From Sphingomonadales bacterium (lineage in GTDB: Bacteria; Pseudomonadota; Alphaproteobacteria; Sphingomonadales; Sphingomonadaceae): a stretch of 50,632 nt of DNA. The notes under the pieces are model-generated. The model was not told where the DNA came from, did not search any database, and worked only from the letters and a program-made list of their open reading frames with translations. The translations under genes and the position numbers were made by a program. Location of the stretch: contig JAIXOE010000031.1 in the NCBI GenBank assembly GCA_027486895.1, forward strand, positions 1-50,632, in the 5' to 3' direction. Positions 1 to 8,070 of the stretch are shown here, in pieces. Position 1 is the stretch's first letter, and every line of letters begins with the position of its first letter.

Positions 1-48
1 AGCAAAAAACCGGCGGCGAAGAAGGTTGCGCCAAAGGGTAAGCCCTAA
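1..48 (+). CDS. 3' end of an upstream gene (lysine/alanine/proline-rich tail)
   Basis: The first 45 bases read as 15 codons of a basic tail (SKKPAAKKVAPKGKP) ending at TAA 46-48. The stop overlaps the next gene's ATG by one base (TAATG), so this gene is probably the upstream member of the same operon. Such K/A/P tails occur on many RNA- or DNA-binding proteins, and the family cannot be identified from this fragment. Confidence 0.6.
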   Translation, partial: SKKPAAKKVAPKGKP

Positions 49-650
49 TGCATCCCAATGCTGCGTTTCGTTGGCAAGACCCCGACGCAATGCGGGCTTT
101 CGCCAAGGACGTCGGCTTTGGGATGTTGTTCCTGAATACCCCCGAAGGGCCGCACGTCGCGCATGTGCCCTTTGTGTTTCTCGATGAAAATCGCATCGGC
201 TTTCACATGGCGCGCAATAACGCGATTGCGCCATATCTTGACGGGGCCGAGGCACTGTTCGTCATAAACGGGCCAGACGGTTATATCAGCCCCGATTATT
301 ACGGCGTCGCTGATCAGGTGCCGACATGGAATTATATCGCGATTGAGATGGTGGGCCCTGTTCGGAAAATGGACGAAGCGGAGCTGATCGCCCAATCTGA
401 TGCATTGTCGCTCCAGCAAGAATTGAAGCTGGCCCCCAAAGCCGTTTGGACACGCGCCAAAATGGCCGACGGCATATTCGAAAAAATGCTGCGCGGCATT
501 CACGGCTTTGAAATGGATGTCACGACCTGGCGCAGCACGTTAAAGCTTGGCCAAAACAAGGCCGAAGCTGTGCGGCTTGCGGCAGCGGATGGCGCGGCGG
601 CGGTGGGCAATGTTGCAATCGCCGACGCGATGCGTAATCTCACCGCATGA
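48..650 (+). CDS. FMN-binding negative regulator, PaiB family
   Basis: This 200-residue protein has the PaiB/split-barrel flavin-binding layout: an N-terminal MHPNAAF, H-x-A-R-N-N at about 53-58, YISPDYY at about 79-85, VPTWNY at 91-96 and a C-terminal KLGQNK (the family's KLSQN-type motif). Members are FMN-binding proteins originally described as negative regulators of Bacillus sporulation and protease genes. In Gram-negatives the role is mostly unproven and could be enzymatic. The start ATG overlaps the upstream stop by one base and its own stop forms ATGA with the HAD gene, so it is translated within an operon. Confidence 0.88.
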   Translation: MHPNAAFRWQDPDAMRAFAKDVGFGMLFLNTPEGPHVAHVPFVFLDENRIGFHMARNNAIAPYLDGAEALFVINGPDGYISPDYYGVADQVPTWNYIAIEMVGPVRKMDEAELIAQSDALSLQQELKLAPKAVWTRAKMADGIFEKMLRGIHGFEMDVTTWRSTLKLGQNKAEAVRLAAADGAAAVGNVAIADAMRNLTA

Positions 651-1306
651 TAAAACTCGCCATTTTTGATTGTGACGGCACGCTGGTCGACAGTCAGGCA
701 AATATTTGCATGGCGATGGAGCATGCATTTGAAGAGGCAGGGCTGAAACCACCCATGCGGCACGAAACGCGGCGTGTGGTCGGTTTGTCGCTGGTGGAAT
801 CAATGCGGATTTTGTTGCCCGAGGCAGCGGATGACCTGCATCAGGATTTGGCGGAGAAATACCGTTCGGCCTTTTGGACGTTACGCAGCAATGGTCTGGT
901 CGATGAACCACTCTACGACGGCATGGCTGCGTTGCTATCGTCGCTCGATGAAAGCGGCTGGATGTTGGGCGTGGCGACTGGCAAGTCCGACCGCGGGCTG
1001 ACGCGGTGTTTGGACCATCACGCGATCCGGCAATTGTTCGTGACCTTACAAACCGCTGACCGTCATCCGTCAAAGCCCGATCCATCGATGGTATATCAGG
1101 CCTTGGCAGATGCAGGCGCCGACGCCGCCAATGCAGTCGTGATTGGCGATACGGTATATGACATCCATATGGGCCGCGCGGCGGGGACACGCACCGTCGG
1201 CGTTAATTGGGGCTATCACAGCGTCGATGACTTGCGCGAGGCGGGCGCCGATTACATCGCCGAGAGCATGGATGAGTTGAAAGTCTATCTGGAGAATTTT
1301 GCATGA
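647..1306 (+). CDS. HAD-IA family hydrolase (phosphoglycolate-phosphatase-like)
   Basis: This 219-residue HAD-superfamily phosphatase carries motif I FDCDGTLVDS (nucleophile D8 and acid D10), a C1-type helical cap, motif III lysine in SKPDP, and motif IV in VIGDTVYDIHMGRAAG. Size and cap type fit the Gph/PGP-like subfamily, but the substrate cannot be read from sequence. It is joined to the PaiB gene by an ATGA overlap at 647-650 and to the next gene by ATGA at 1303-1306. In other alphaproteobacteria a HAD gene is also commonly found next to the ATP12 gene. Confidence 0.88.
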   Translation: MIKLAIFDCDGTLVDSQANICMAMEHAFEEAGLKPPMRHETRRVVGLSLVESMRILLPEAADDLHQDLAEKYRSAFWTLRSNGLVDEPLYDGMAALLSSLDESGWMLGVATGKSDRGLTRCLDHHAIRQLFVTLQTADRHPSKPDPSMVYQALADAGADAANAVVIGDTVYDIHMGRAAGTRTVGVNWGYHSVDDLREAGADYIAESMDELKVYLENFA

Positions 1307-1542
1307 CGCCGACCGACGACAAGGCGCGCGAAGAAACGCAGGCGCAATATCGGTTTCTGGTCATCAACCTGTGCCGGATTAGCGGCGCGATCATGTTGGT
1401 GGTCGGGCTTGCAGTCATCGCGCGTCAGGCCTTTGGTTTGCCCATCGCGGCGGGTTATGTTCTGTTTCTGGTCGGCATGTTCGATTTCCTCGTCGTGCCG
1501 GTGTTTCTGGCCAAAAGGTGGAAGAGCAAGCCACTGTCATGA
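1303..1542 (+). CDS. small two-helix membrane protein of unknown function
   Basis: This 79-residue protein has a charged N-terminus (TPTDDKAREETQAQYR), then two hydrophobic segments (about residues 20-45 and 50-67), and a short basic tail ending KRWKSKPLS. I do not recognise a named family. Both ends overlap neighbours by ATGA (1303-1306 and 1539-1542), so it is a real operon member placed between the HAD phosphatase and the ATP12 chaperone. Confidence 0.75.
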   Translation: MTPTDDKAREETQAQYRFLVINLCRISGAIMLVVGLAVIARQAFGLPIAAGYVLFLVGMFDFLVVPVFLAKRWKSKPLS

Positions 1543-2240
1543 GACGATTTTGGAAAGAGGTTACCCTAGAGCCGAGTAGTTTTGGACATGCGGTGCGACT
1601 TGATGGTCGGCCGATCAAAACACCGACGCATAATGTGCTGGCATTGCCGACGCAAAAGCTGGCGGATGCCGTGGTTGCCGAATGGGAAGCGGTGGAAAAG
1701 ACCGTTGATCCGTTGTTGATGCCGATGACGGGTTTTGCCAACGCGGCGATTGATCGCATTGGCCCAGACAGAGCGGGCTTCGCTGCCGCGATTGCGGCTT
1801 ATGGCGAGACTGACCTGTTCTGCTACCGCGCTGCCGCTGGCGAGGCATTGGCTGACCGGCAAGCCGAAATCTGGGACCCATGGCTCGACTGGGCGCGTAC
1901 CCGTTATGATGTCAGCTTTGTCATCGTTGAAGGCATCATGCACCAGCCGCAGCCGGAATCGACGCTCGAAACCTTGCGCGCTGCGGTGTCTGCGCGCGGC
2001 ACATTCGAGCTGGCTGCGATGGCAAAGCTTGCGCATTTGTCGGGCTCGTTGCTTGCCACACTCGCCGTGGTTGAACGCGTGGGAACGGCGGAGGATATCT
2101 GGAACGCAAGCTGCCTCGATGAGCTATGGCAGGAGGAATTGTGGGGCGAGGACCATTGGGCGCAAAAAAATCGCAATGACCGCGCCACTGAATTCATGGC
2201 CGCGGTCCGGTTTCTCGACTTGCTCAAGCCGGGCATATAA
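1539..2240 (+). CDS. ATP12 family F1-ATPase assembly chaperone
   Basis: ATP12 proteins bind the F1 alpha subunit and help assemble ATP synthase in mitochondria and alphaproteobacteria. The protein (233 residues from this start) shows the N-terminal RRFWKEV, the strand VRLDGRPIKTP, LPTQKLADAVVAEWEA and the PMTGFANAAID stretch typical of the family. A GTG at 1518 would add seven residues inside the upstream gene. The ATG at 1539 is preferred because it forms the same ATGA stop/start overlap as the earlier genes in the operon and directly precedes the conserved RRFWK. Confidence 0.9.
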   Translation: MRRFWKEVTLEPSSFGHAVRLDGRPIKTPTHNVLALPTQKLADAVVAEWEAVEKTVDPLLMPMTGFANAAIDRIGPDRAGFAAAIAAYGETDLFCYRAAAGEALADRQAEIWDPWLDWARTRYDVSFVIVEGIMHQPQPESTLETLRAAVSARGTFELAAMAKLAHLSGSLLATLAVVERVGTAEDIWNASCLDELWQEELWGEDHWAQKNRNDRATEFMAAVRFLDLLKPGI

Positions 2241-2318
2241 GCGCGACCATAGGTAAAAGCCCATCTTGGGCCAAAGCCGCAACGGACTTAATTGCACACA
2301 GCATTTAAGGAAATCCCC

Positions 2319-2819
2319 ATGACAGACGCCCCCCGAAACGAAAGCGCGCAATTCACCTTAAGGCCATTGCCCAAGGCGGCGTTTATTGCGGGCTATGCCG
2401 GTTTGTTGCCGCAGATACTTGCGGCGGTTTTGGTGTTTTCCGGAACCGAATATCGCTGGACTGGCCTTGCAGCGGCTTATGGCTATGCCGCGTTCATCTT
2501 CAGCTTTCTGGGCGGTATGTGGTGGGGATTGGGTGTGACCACACGACGCGATGATGCATCCGCGACCGCGATATTTGCGCTTGCTGTGGCGCCAAGCTTG
2601 CTCGCGTTCGCGACCTATCTACCGTGGATATGGGGCCTGGAATGGCCCGGTCCGTCGTTGGCGTGGCTTGGCTTTTTCCTTTTGGGCTCGCCGCTGGCTG
2701 ATCGCTGGCTTTCTTCGCGATGCCAGTTACCCGACGGCTGGATGAAACTGCGCTGGCACCTGTCGATCGGGCTGGGCGGAATTACGCTGTTGCTTGCGGG
2801 TGTTTCGCCAACGGCTTAA
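2319..2819 (+). CDS. DUF3429 family integral membrane protein
   Basis: The protein has about 166 residues and five predicted membrane helices, beginning LRPLPKAAFIAGYAGLLPQILAA and containing the FLGGMWWGLG stretch typical of DUF3429. Function is unknown. A TTG at 2292 would add nine residues, but the ATG at 2319 is favoured by the AAGG at 2307-2310. It ends in a four-base convergent overlap with gmk (TTAA, 2816-2819), so the two genes share their last bases and have no separate terminator. Confidence 0.82.
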   Translation: MTDAPRNESAQFTLRPLPKAAFIAGYAGLLPQILAAVLVFSGTEYRWTGLAAAYGYAAFIFSFLGGMWWGLGVTTRRDDASATAIFALAVAPSLLAFATYLPWIWGLEWPGPSLAWLGFFLLGSPLADRWLSSRCQLPDGWMKLRWHLSIGLGGITLLLAGVSPTA

Positions 2820-3469
2820 GTCGCGGCGAGATCGCGCACGAAACCGATAAGGCCCTTTTGACGGCGACGCTTCATGCGCTCTGCGGCAAGGATTTGGCGG
2901 ACCTTTTCAAAGCAAGGCTGCACATCGTCATTGATAAGCACATAGTCATAGCCGTCCCAGTGGCCGATTTCGGCCTTGGCGCGGCTCATCCGGTCCAATA
3001 TCACCGCTTCGCTATCTTGCGCGCGGCTGTGGAGGCGGCGTTCAAGTTCTTCGATCGATGGCGGCAAGATGAATACGCGGACGACGTCGGGTCCAGCTTC
3101 CTGATACAATTGCTGCGCGCCCTGCCAGTCGATGTCGAACAAGACGTCGCATCCTGCGGCGAGCTTTTGTTCCACCGGACCTTTTGGCGTGCCGTAGCGA
3201 TGCCCGAAAACATGCGCCCATTCGAGGAATTCGCCATCAGCGGCCATTTTCTTGAACGTCGCTGTGTCGGTGAAATGGTAATGAACGCCCTCAATCTCAC
3301 CTGGCCGCGGTTCGCGCGTGGTGTAGGATACCGATAAAGCGATTTTCTCATCCGCTTCCAACAACATGCGTGAAAGCGTGGATTTGCCAGCACCTGAGGG
3401 TGAGGAAAGCACAAAAAGAAGGCCCCTGCGTTCCAGTTCGTGCGGCTTATTGTTATCGGTTTTGCCCAT
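2816..3469 (-). CDS. gmk: guanylate kinase
   Basis: Guanylate kinase phosphorylates GMP to GDP with ATP in purine nucleotide synthesis. The 217-residue protein has the P-loop SSPSGAGKST (about 22-31), the GMP-binding stretch SVSYTTREPRPGEIEGVHYHF, EWAHVFGHRYGTP, and the LFDIDWQGAQQL segment. Length matches the family. The start at 3469 gives a short hydrophilic lead before the first strand (LLFVLSSPSG). Confidence 0.97.
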   Translation of the reverse strand: MGKTDNNKPHELERRGLLFVLSSPSGAGKSTLSRMLLEADEKIALSVSYTTREPRPGEIEGVHYHFTDTATFKKMAADGEFLEWAHVFGHRYGTPKGPVEQKLAAGCDVLFDIDWQGAQQLYQEAGPDVVRVFILPPSIEELERRLHSRAQDSEAVILDRMSRAKAEIGHWDGYDYVLINDDVQPCFEKVRQILAAERMKRRRQKGLIGFVRDLAAT

Positions 3470-3545
3470 AGCCGCTAGTGCGCGAAAGGGCAGGGCGGCG
3501 TCAAGAGGGAAGCGCCCATTGGTTCAACGTTGCAACGAAAACGAA

Positions 3546-3740
3546 TTAGCCTTCTTTGCGCTCTTTACGCTTGTCGTAAATGCTCTTCGCCGCAAATGCG
3601 CCGCCGACGAGCAACAGGCCCGGAATGGAGCGCGTCGCCAAACGGGTCGCGACGAGGCCGATGCCTGCGCCCAACAGCCCATGCCCACGCTTGCGGCCAA
3701 TGACTTCGCCTACAACTGCACCTGCGATTGATTTCAGCAT
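3546..3740 (-). CDS. small glycine-rich membrane-associated protein, unknown function
   Basis: This 64-residue protein starts MLKSIAGAVVGEVIGRKRGHG. It has a glycine/alanine-rich hydrophobic middle (GLLGAGIGLVATRLATRSIPGLLLVGGAFAAKS) and a charged tail YDKRKERKEG. A longer start at 3770 is possible, but the ATG at 3740 has a strong Shine-Dalgarno (AAGGAGACTC just upstream). I do not recognise a family. It resembles the many short glycine-zipper-like proteins of sphingomonads. It lies between gmk and a palindromic repeat. Confidence 0.7.
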   Translation of the reverse strand: MLKSIAGAVVGEVIGRKRGHGLLGAGIGLVATRLATRSIPGLLLVGGAFAAKSIYDKRKERKEG

Positions 3741-3786
3741 TTCGAGTCTCCTTGTTTTCCTGCACGCCATCTTGCGCCTACCATAA

Positions 3787-3864
3787 CCTCGTCATCCTGA
3801 ACTTGTTTCAGGATAACGCATCAACCTCGTTTGTTATCCTGAAATAAATTCAGGACGACGATAA
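3787..3864. repeat. palindromic repeat, family A copy 1 (downstream of fumC)
   Basis: Two tandem hairpins, ATCCTGA-N6-TTTCAGGAT and ATCCTGA-N6-TTCAGGA, are separated by about 16 bases. The left hairpin as a unit is also an inverted copy of the right one. The outer parts are almost base-for-base identical to the copy at 5272-5348 on the other side of fumC. The hairpins could double as a terminator for fumC, but no T-run follows. Confidence 0.85.
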
Positions 3865-3870
3865 TCGAAG

Positions 3871-5262
3871 TTAAACCATATCTTCCGGTCTGACATGGGT
3901 ATCGAATGTCGCTTCGTCAACCAGTCCGGATGCTAACGCGGCTTCGCGCAGGGTCGTTCCATTCTTGTGCGCTGTCTTGGCAATGTTGGCGGCATTGTCA
4001 TAGCCAATGACAGGCGCGAGCGCGGTGACGAGCATCAATGAACGGTCAAGCAGTTCGGTTATGCGCGCGCGGTTGGGTTCGAGGCCCTCGACGCAGTTTT
4101 TGGCGAAGGTTTCCATTCCAATACTGAGCAATTCGATCGAGCGGAGCACATTTGCACCGATGAGCGGCTTGAACACATTGAGTTCTAGGTGTCCCTGCAT
4201 CCCGCCAACAGTCACCGCCTGATGGTTGCCGATCACTTGCGCCGCGACCATCGTCAGCATTTCGCATTGCGTCGGGTTGACCTTGCCGGGCATGATCGAA
4301 CTGCCCGGTTCGTTTTCGGGCAAGTTTAATTCGCCAAGACCTGCGCGCGGGCCGGAACCTAGCAGACGGATGTCATTGGCGATTTTGGTTAGGGAAACGG
4401 CGAGGGTGTTGAGTGTACCGGACATTTGCACCAGCCCATCATTGGACGCGAGTGCCTCAAACTTATTGCGGGCAGGTTCAAATGCGATGCCAGTGGCGGT
4501 CGAGATTTGGTTGGCGACCGCCACGTCAAACCCCGCAGGAGCGTTCAAGCCAGTGCCGACCGCCGTGCCGCCCTGCGCAAGTTTCTGCACATTATGAACG
4601 ACGGTGCCTTCGATCCGCGCGCGGTTGGCGATCAGTTGCGCGACAAAGGCGGAAAATTCCTGACCCAAGGTGATTGGTGTTGCGTCCTGCAAATGCGTGC
4701 GGCCGATCTTTATGATGTCGCCCCACGCAATGCATTTCTCGGTGAGCGCGTCCGTCAGCTTTTGTAGCGCGGGGAGTAGATCATTCCAGACGGTGATTGC
4801 GACTGCGACATGGATGGCGGTGGGGAAACTGTCGTTGGATGATTGGCCCATGTTGACATGGTCATTGGGATGCACGGGCGTTTTGCCGCCGCGAATGCCA
4901 GCGAGCGCCTCGTTTGCGATGCCGGCGATAACCTCGTTCACGTTCATGTTCGACTGTGTGCCGCTACCCGTCTGCCAGATGACGAGCGGAAACTGGTCTT
5001 CATGGCTACCCGTCAATATGGCATCGGCTGCGGTGATGATGGCATCAGCGATGTCCGCTGGCAGCGCGCCTGAGGACTTGTGCGTCAACGCCGCCGCGCG
5101 CTTCACATGCGCAAGGCCATATATAATCCCAATTGGCATACGCTCATGCGCTGGAAAGGGAAAGTTCGTGATGCTCCGCTGCGTCTGTGCGCCCCAGTAA
5201 GCGTCAGCGGGCACGTCTATCGGTCCAAAACTGTCATATTCAGTGCGGGTGGCATTCGTCAT
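3871..5262 (-). CDS. fumC: class II fumarate hydratase (fumarase C)
   Basis: Fumarase C interconverts fumarate and L-malate in the TCA cycle, is iron-independent and works as a homotetramer. The 463-residue protein has the family length and motifs: [39 protein letters not shown], and the signature [13 protein letters not shown] with the mobile-loop serine. An ATG at 5280 would add six residues but lies inside the flanking palindromic repeat. The ATG at 5262 has GAGG ten bases upstream and begins the conserved [13 protein letters not shown]. The gene stands alone, bracketed by two copies of the same repeat. Confidence 0.96.
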   Translation of the reverse strand: MTNATRTEYDSFGPIDVPADAYWGAQTQRSITNFPFPAHERMPIGIIYGLAHVKRAAALTHKSSGALPADIADAIITAADAILTGSHEDQFPLVIWQTGSGTQSNMNVNEVIAGIANEALAGIRGGKTPVHPNDHVNMGQSSNDSFPTAIHVAVAITVWNDLLPALQKLTDALTEKCIAWGDIIKIGRTHLQDATPITLGQEFSAFVAQLIANRARIEGTVVHNVQKLAQGGTAVGTGLNAPAGFDVAVANQISTATGIAFEPARNKFEALASNDGLVQMSGTLNTLAVSLTKIANDIRLLGSGPRAGLGELNLPENEPGSSIMPGKVNPTQCEMLTMVAAQVIGNHQAVTVGGMQGHLELNVFKPLIGANVLRSIELLSIGMETFAKNCVEGLEPNRARITELLDRSLMLVTALAPVIGYDNAANIAKTAHKNGTTLREAALASGLVDEATFDTHVRPEDMV

Positions 5263-5269
5263 TTTATTG

Positions 5270-5393
5270 AACCTCGTCATCCTGAACTTGTTTCAGGATA
5301 ACACACTGGTGCCGCTTGTTATCCTGAAATAAATTCAGGATGACGATGAAGGACAAAAAAGCGCTAATCGTCCTGAAGTTTTTTCAGGATAAC
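5270..5393. repeat. palindromic repeat, family A copy 2 plus a half copy
   Basis: A full copy (about 5272-5348) repeats the two-hairpin arrangement seen at 3787-3864, with different central bases. It is followed at about 5366-5392 by a half unit, CGTCCTGAAGTTTTTTCAGGAT. The full copy supplies the spurious upstream ATG of fumC and fills most of the gap between fumC and sspB. Confidence 0.85.
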
Positions 5394-5403
5394 ATTTCGC
5401 TGC

Positions 5404-5880
5404 CTATTTCTTCCGTCCGAAGTCCACGCTTACGACGTTGGAGCCATCTTCGACGACGACGTTCGGGCCATCATTGCCGGCTTCTTCAAGCGGTTCGGGT
5501 TCGCTTTCACCTGCATCGACGTGGAACTGAAGCGCGAAATCTACGGCTGGGTCAACAAAGGCGGTGATCGCGGAGTAAGGGATGAACAGATGCGACGGGA
5601 TCTGGCTGAACGACAGGCCAACCTCGAAATGCTCGGCCTCCACCTTCAGGTCCCAATATTTGTGCTGAAGCACAATGGTCATTTCATCGGGGAAGCGTTC
5701 GTGCAGATGCTGCGGGATGGCAACACCCGGCGCTTGCGTCTTGAACGTGATGTAGAAATGATGGTCGCCCGGCAGGCCATCGCGCGCTACATCGCCCAGC
5801 ACGCGGCCAACCACAGCGCGCAATGCCTCTTGCACGACGTCATCATAAGGAATCAGGCTGTCTACATGCTCTTCGGTCAT
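5404..5880 (-). CDS. sspB: SspB family ClpXP adaptor (alphaproteobacterial type)
   Basis: SspB tethers ssrA-tagged and some regulatory substrates to ClpX for degradation by ClpXP. This 158-residue protein has the alpha-type SspB layout: a helical N-terminus (IPYDDVVQEALRAVVGRVL), a beta-barrel core (HHFYITFKTQAPGVAIP, RFPDEMTIVLQHKYWDL, IPSHLFIPYSAITAFVDP), an acidic variable linker, and a C-terminal VVSVDFGRKK that resembles the ClpX-binding tail. It is monocistronic and divergent from hisB, with about 90 bases between them. Confidence 0.92.
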   Translation of the reverse strand: MTEEHVDSLIPYDDVVQEALRAVVGRVLGDVARDGLPGDHHFYITFKTQAPGVAIPQHLHERFPDEMTIVLQHKYWDLKVEAEHFEVGLSFSQIPSHLFIPYSAITAFVDPAVDFALQFHVDAGESEPEPLEEAGNDGPNVVVEDGSNVVSVDFGRKK

Positions 5881-5973
5881 GGTCGCTTGGTGGACCGGTG
5901 AGCGTGTGAAATCAAGATACTTGTTGCCTTAAGCCAACTTGCCAAATGCGCGCATGTGGCTATATCGGCGGCC

Positions 5974-6561
5974 ATGCGTACAGGCTCCATCAGTCGCAAG
6001 ACGAACGAAACGTCCATTGATGTTGAGGTGAACCTCGACGGCAGTGGTGTGTATGAAGTTTCCACGGGCATTGGTTTTCTGGACCATATGCTTGAGCAAC
6101 TGTCGCGGCATTCGCTGATCGACCTGAAGGTTAAGGCAGTGGGCGACCTGCATATTGACCAGCACCACACCACTGAGGACACCGGCATTGCGATTGGCGA
6201 GGCGGTGTTGCAGGCTTTGGGCGATAAGCGCGGCATCACGCGTTATGGCACGGCTTATGCGCCGATGGACGAGACGTTGACCCGCTGTGCGCTCGACATT
6301 TCCGGACGGCCCTATTTTGTATGGAAAGTGTCGCTTGGCATGCCGCGTCTGGGCGAGTGGGACACCGAGCTTATCGAGCATTGGTTCCACAGCTTTGCGA
6401 CCAGCGCGGGCATCACGCTGCACATCGAAAATCTCTATGGTTCGAACAACCACCACATTGTCGAAAGCTGCTACAAGGCTTTGGCCCGCGCATTGCGCCA
6501 AGCAGTCGAGATTGACCCCCGCAAGGCGGACGCCATCCCGTCGACCAAGGGGACGTTGTAG
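5974..6561 (+). CDS. hisB: imidazoleglycerol-phosphate dehydratase
   Basis: HisB catalyses the Mn-dependent dehydration of imidazole glycerol phosphate, the sixth histidine step. The monofunctional 195-residue protein starts [12 protein letters not shown] and carries both histidine-rich metal motifs, HHTTEDTG (about 64-71) and [10 protein letters not shown] near the C-terminus, plus [17 protein letters not shown] at 5956 would extend the protein by six residues, but the ATG at 5974 gives the usual length. It is the first gene of the his block, with hisH starting three bases after its stop. Confidence 0.96.
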   Translation: MRTGSISRKTNETSIDVEVNLDGSGVYEVSTGIGFLDHMLEQLSRHSLIDLKVKAVGDLHIDQHHTTEDTGIAIGEAVLQALGDKRGITRYGTAYAPMDETLTRCALDISGRPYFVWKVSLGMPRLGEWDTELIEHWFHSFATSAGITLHIENLYGSNNHHIVESCYKALARALRQAVEIDPRKADAIPSTKGTL

Positions 6562-6564
6562 GCC

Positions 6565-7176
6565 GTGTCACTTGCGCTGATTGATTATGGCGCGGGCAAT
6601 CTGCATTCGGTGCACAATGCGTTGAAGGCAGCGGGCGCGGGAGACGTTCATGTCACCGCCGATCCCGATATCGTTGCCAAGGCGGACCGGATTGTGCTGC
6701 CCGGCGTTGGCGCCTTTGCGCATTGTATGGAGGCTCTGTCCGCGATTGACGGCATGATCGCCGCGATGGAGCAGCGCGTGCGCGTTGAGGGCATCCCGTT
6801 TCTCGGCATTTGCGTCGGCATGCAGTTATTGGCGGACGAGGGCGTCGAGCATGGAACGACGCGCGGGCTTGGCTGGATAAGCGGCACGGTGCGCGCGATT
6901 GCGCCAGCGGCAGGTTTGAAAATCCCGCATATGGGCTGGAATGACGTTGTCCCGACGCAAGGCGCGCCGCTGATCGAACATGGCGAGGCCTATTTCCTGC
7001 ATGGCTATCATTTTGATGCGACGGACGATGCAGACGTGCTGGCGACGACCGACCATGGCGGGCCATTGGTAGCGGCGGTTGGCCGAGGCAACATCATGGG
7101 CGTGCAATTTCATCCCGAAAAAAGCCAAGCCTATGGCATCAACTTTCTGAAACGCTTTTTGGAGTGGAAACCGTGA
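6565..7176 (+). CDS. hisH: imidazole glycerol phosphate synthase, glutaminase subunit
   Basis: HisH hydrolyses glutamine and channels ammonia to HisF. The 203-residue class I amidotransferase starts with GTG (MSLALIDYGAGNLHS). It shows the nucleophile in GICVGMQLL (C83) and the His-Glu pair in QFHPEKSQ near the C-terminus. It starts three bases after hisB and its last bases overlap the hisA start (GTGA, 7173-7176), indicating translational coupling. Confidence 0.96.
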   Translation: MSLALIDYGAGNLHSVHNALKAAGAGDVHVTADPDIVAKADRIVLPGVGAFAHCMEALSAIDGMIAAMEQRVRVEGIPFLGICVGMQLLADEGVEHGTTRGLGWISGTVRAIAPAAGLKIPHMGWNDVVPTQGAPLIEHGEAYFLHGYHFDATDDADVLATTDHGGPLVAAVGRGNIMGVQFHPEKSQAYGINFLKRFLEWKP

Positions 7177-7901
7177 TCGTTTTTCCCGCGATTGACCTGA
7201 AGGGTGGCGAAGTTGTGCGCTTGGCCGAGGGCGATATGAACCGCGCAACGGTCTATGCCGATGACCCCGCCGCGCAGGCAATGCTGTTTGCCGAGCAAGG
7301 CGCAGAATTCCTGCATGTTGTGGACCTAGATGGCGCATTTGCCGGTCGCCCCGAAAATGCCGAGGCTGTTGAAGGCATCATTGAAAATTTCCCCGGTTAC
7401 ATCCAACTGGGTGGTGGCATCCGCAATCCGCAGACCGTCGAACGCTGGTTCGACATGGGCGTCGCGCGGCTGGTGATTGGCACGGCTGCGCTCAAAGACC
7501 CCCAATTCGTGAAAGACATGGCGCGGGAATTTGAAGATGGCATCGTCGTTGCCGTCGACGCCCGCGACGGGTTCGTTGCGACCGAGGGTTGGGCCGAGAA
7601 ATCCGACATGCCGGTTATTGATCTGGCCCGCCGGTTCGAGGATGCAGGCGTGGCGTCAATCCTGTTCACCGATGTCGGCCGTGACGGGATGCTCACCGGA
7701 TGCAATATCGAAGCCACCGTTGATCTGGCGCGGCGGGTAAACATTCCGGTCATCGCAAGCGGCGGAGTGAAGGGCATTGACGACATCCACATGCTCGCGC
7801 TGCATGCCAAGGACGGCATTGAAGGCGTGATTACCGGTCGCGCGATTTATGACGGGCGGCTGGATCTCGCGACCGCGATTAAAGTAGCGGAGCGCGCGTG
7901 A
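7173..7901 (+). CDS. hisA: ProFAR isomerase (phosphoribosylformimino-AICAR-P isomerase)
   Basis: HisA performs the Amadori rearrangement of ProFAR to PRFAR on a (beta/alpha)8 barrel. The sequence shows FPAIDLKGG with the catalytic aspartate, the LGGGIRNP phosphate-binding loop, the second aspartate in VAVDARDG, TEGW, and ASGGVKG. Of the two GTG candidates (7164 and 7173), 7173 is chosen because it forms GTGA with the hisH stop and has GGAG eight bases upstream (7161-7164). That gives 242 residues. Confidence 0.95.
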   Translation: MIVFPAIDLKGGEVVRLAEGDMNRATVYADDPAAQAMLFAEQGAEFLHVVDLDGAFAGRPENAEAVEGIIENFPGYIQLGGGIRNPQTVERWFDMGVARLVIGTAALKDPQFVKDMAREFEDGIVVAVDARDGFVATEGWAEKSDMPVIDLARRFEDAGVASILFTDVGRDGMLTGCNIEATVDLARRVNIPVIASGGVKGIDDIHMLALHAKDGIEGVITGRAIYDGRLDLATAIKVAERA

Positions 7902-7914
7902 ACTTGCCTTCAAA

Positions 7915-8049
7915 TAACACCGAACCCCTGAGCAGCGGCCGCTTGCGGCTGCGTCCGTCGAAGGGTGTTTATAATGCTAGCGCTTCAACGATGGGCGCCC
8001 TTCGACTTTCATCAGCGCATGTCGCGCTGATGGCTCAGGACTGCGGTGA
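7915..8049. repeat. long inverted repeat, family B copy 1 (hisA-hisF gap)
   Basis: The hisA-hisF gap holds two arms in inverted orientation (about 7917-7967 and 7994-8047). Each has conserved ends of the form CACCG..CCTGAGC...GTCGAAGGG. Each arm also contains its own inner hairpin: one around CAGCGGCCGC/GCGGCTGCG, the other CATCAGCGC-N5-GCGCTGATG. A related element lies at 14361-14475, and its right arm matches this left arm including CTGCGTCCGTCGAAGG. It interrupts the his operon without an obvious terminator. Confidence 0.8.
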
Positions 8050-8070
8050 AACTTCAACGGTGGTCTGCGG

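Noticed and set aside
2720-3337. A 205-codon plus-strand frame opposite gmk
   Set aside because: It is antisense to guanylate kinase and overlaps the end of the DUF3429 gene without its own ribosome site.
5263-5280. Upstream ATG (5280) as the fumC start
   Set aside because: It belongs to the palindromic repeat; the ATG at 5262 has GAGG at a suitable distance and gives the usual fumarase length.
5270-5393. Possible CRISPR-like array next to fumC
   Set aside because: The units are palindromic, irregularly spaced, only two to three in number, and no cas genes are near.
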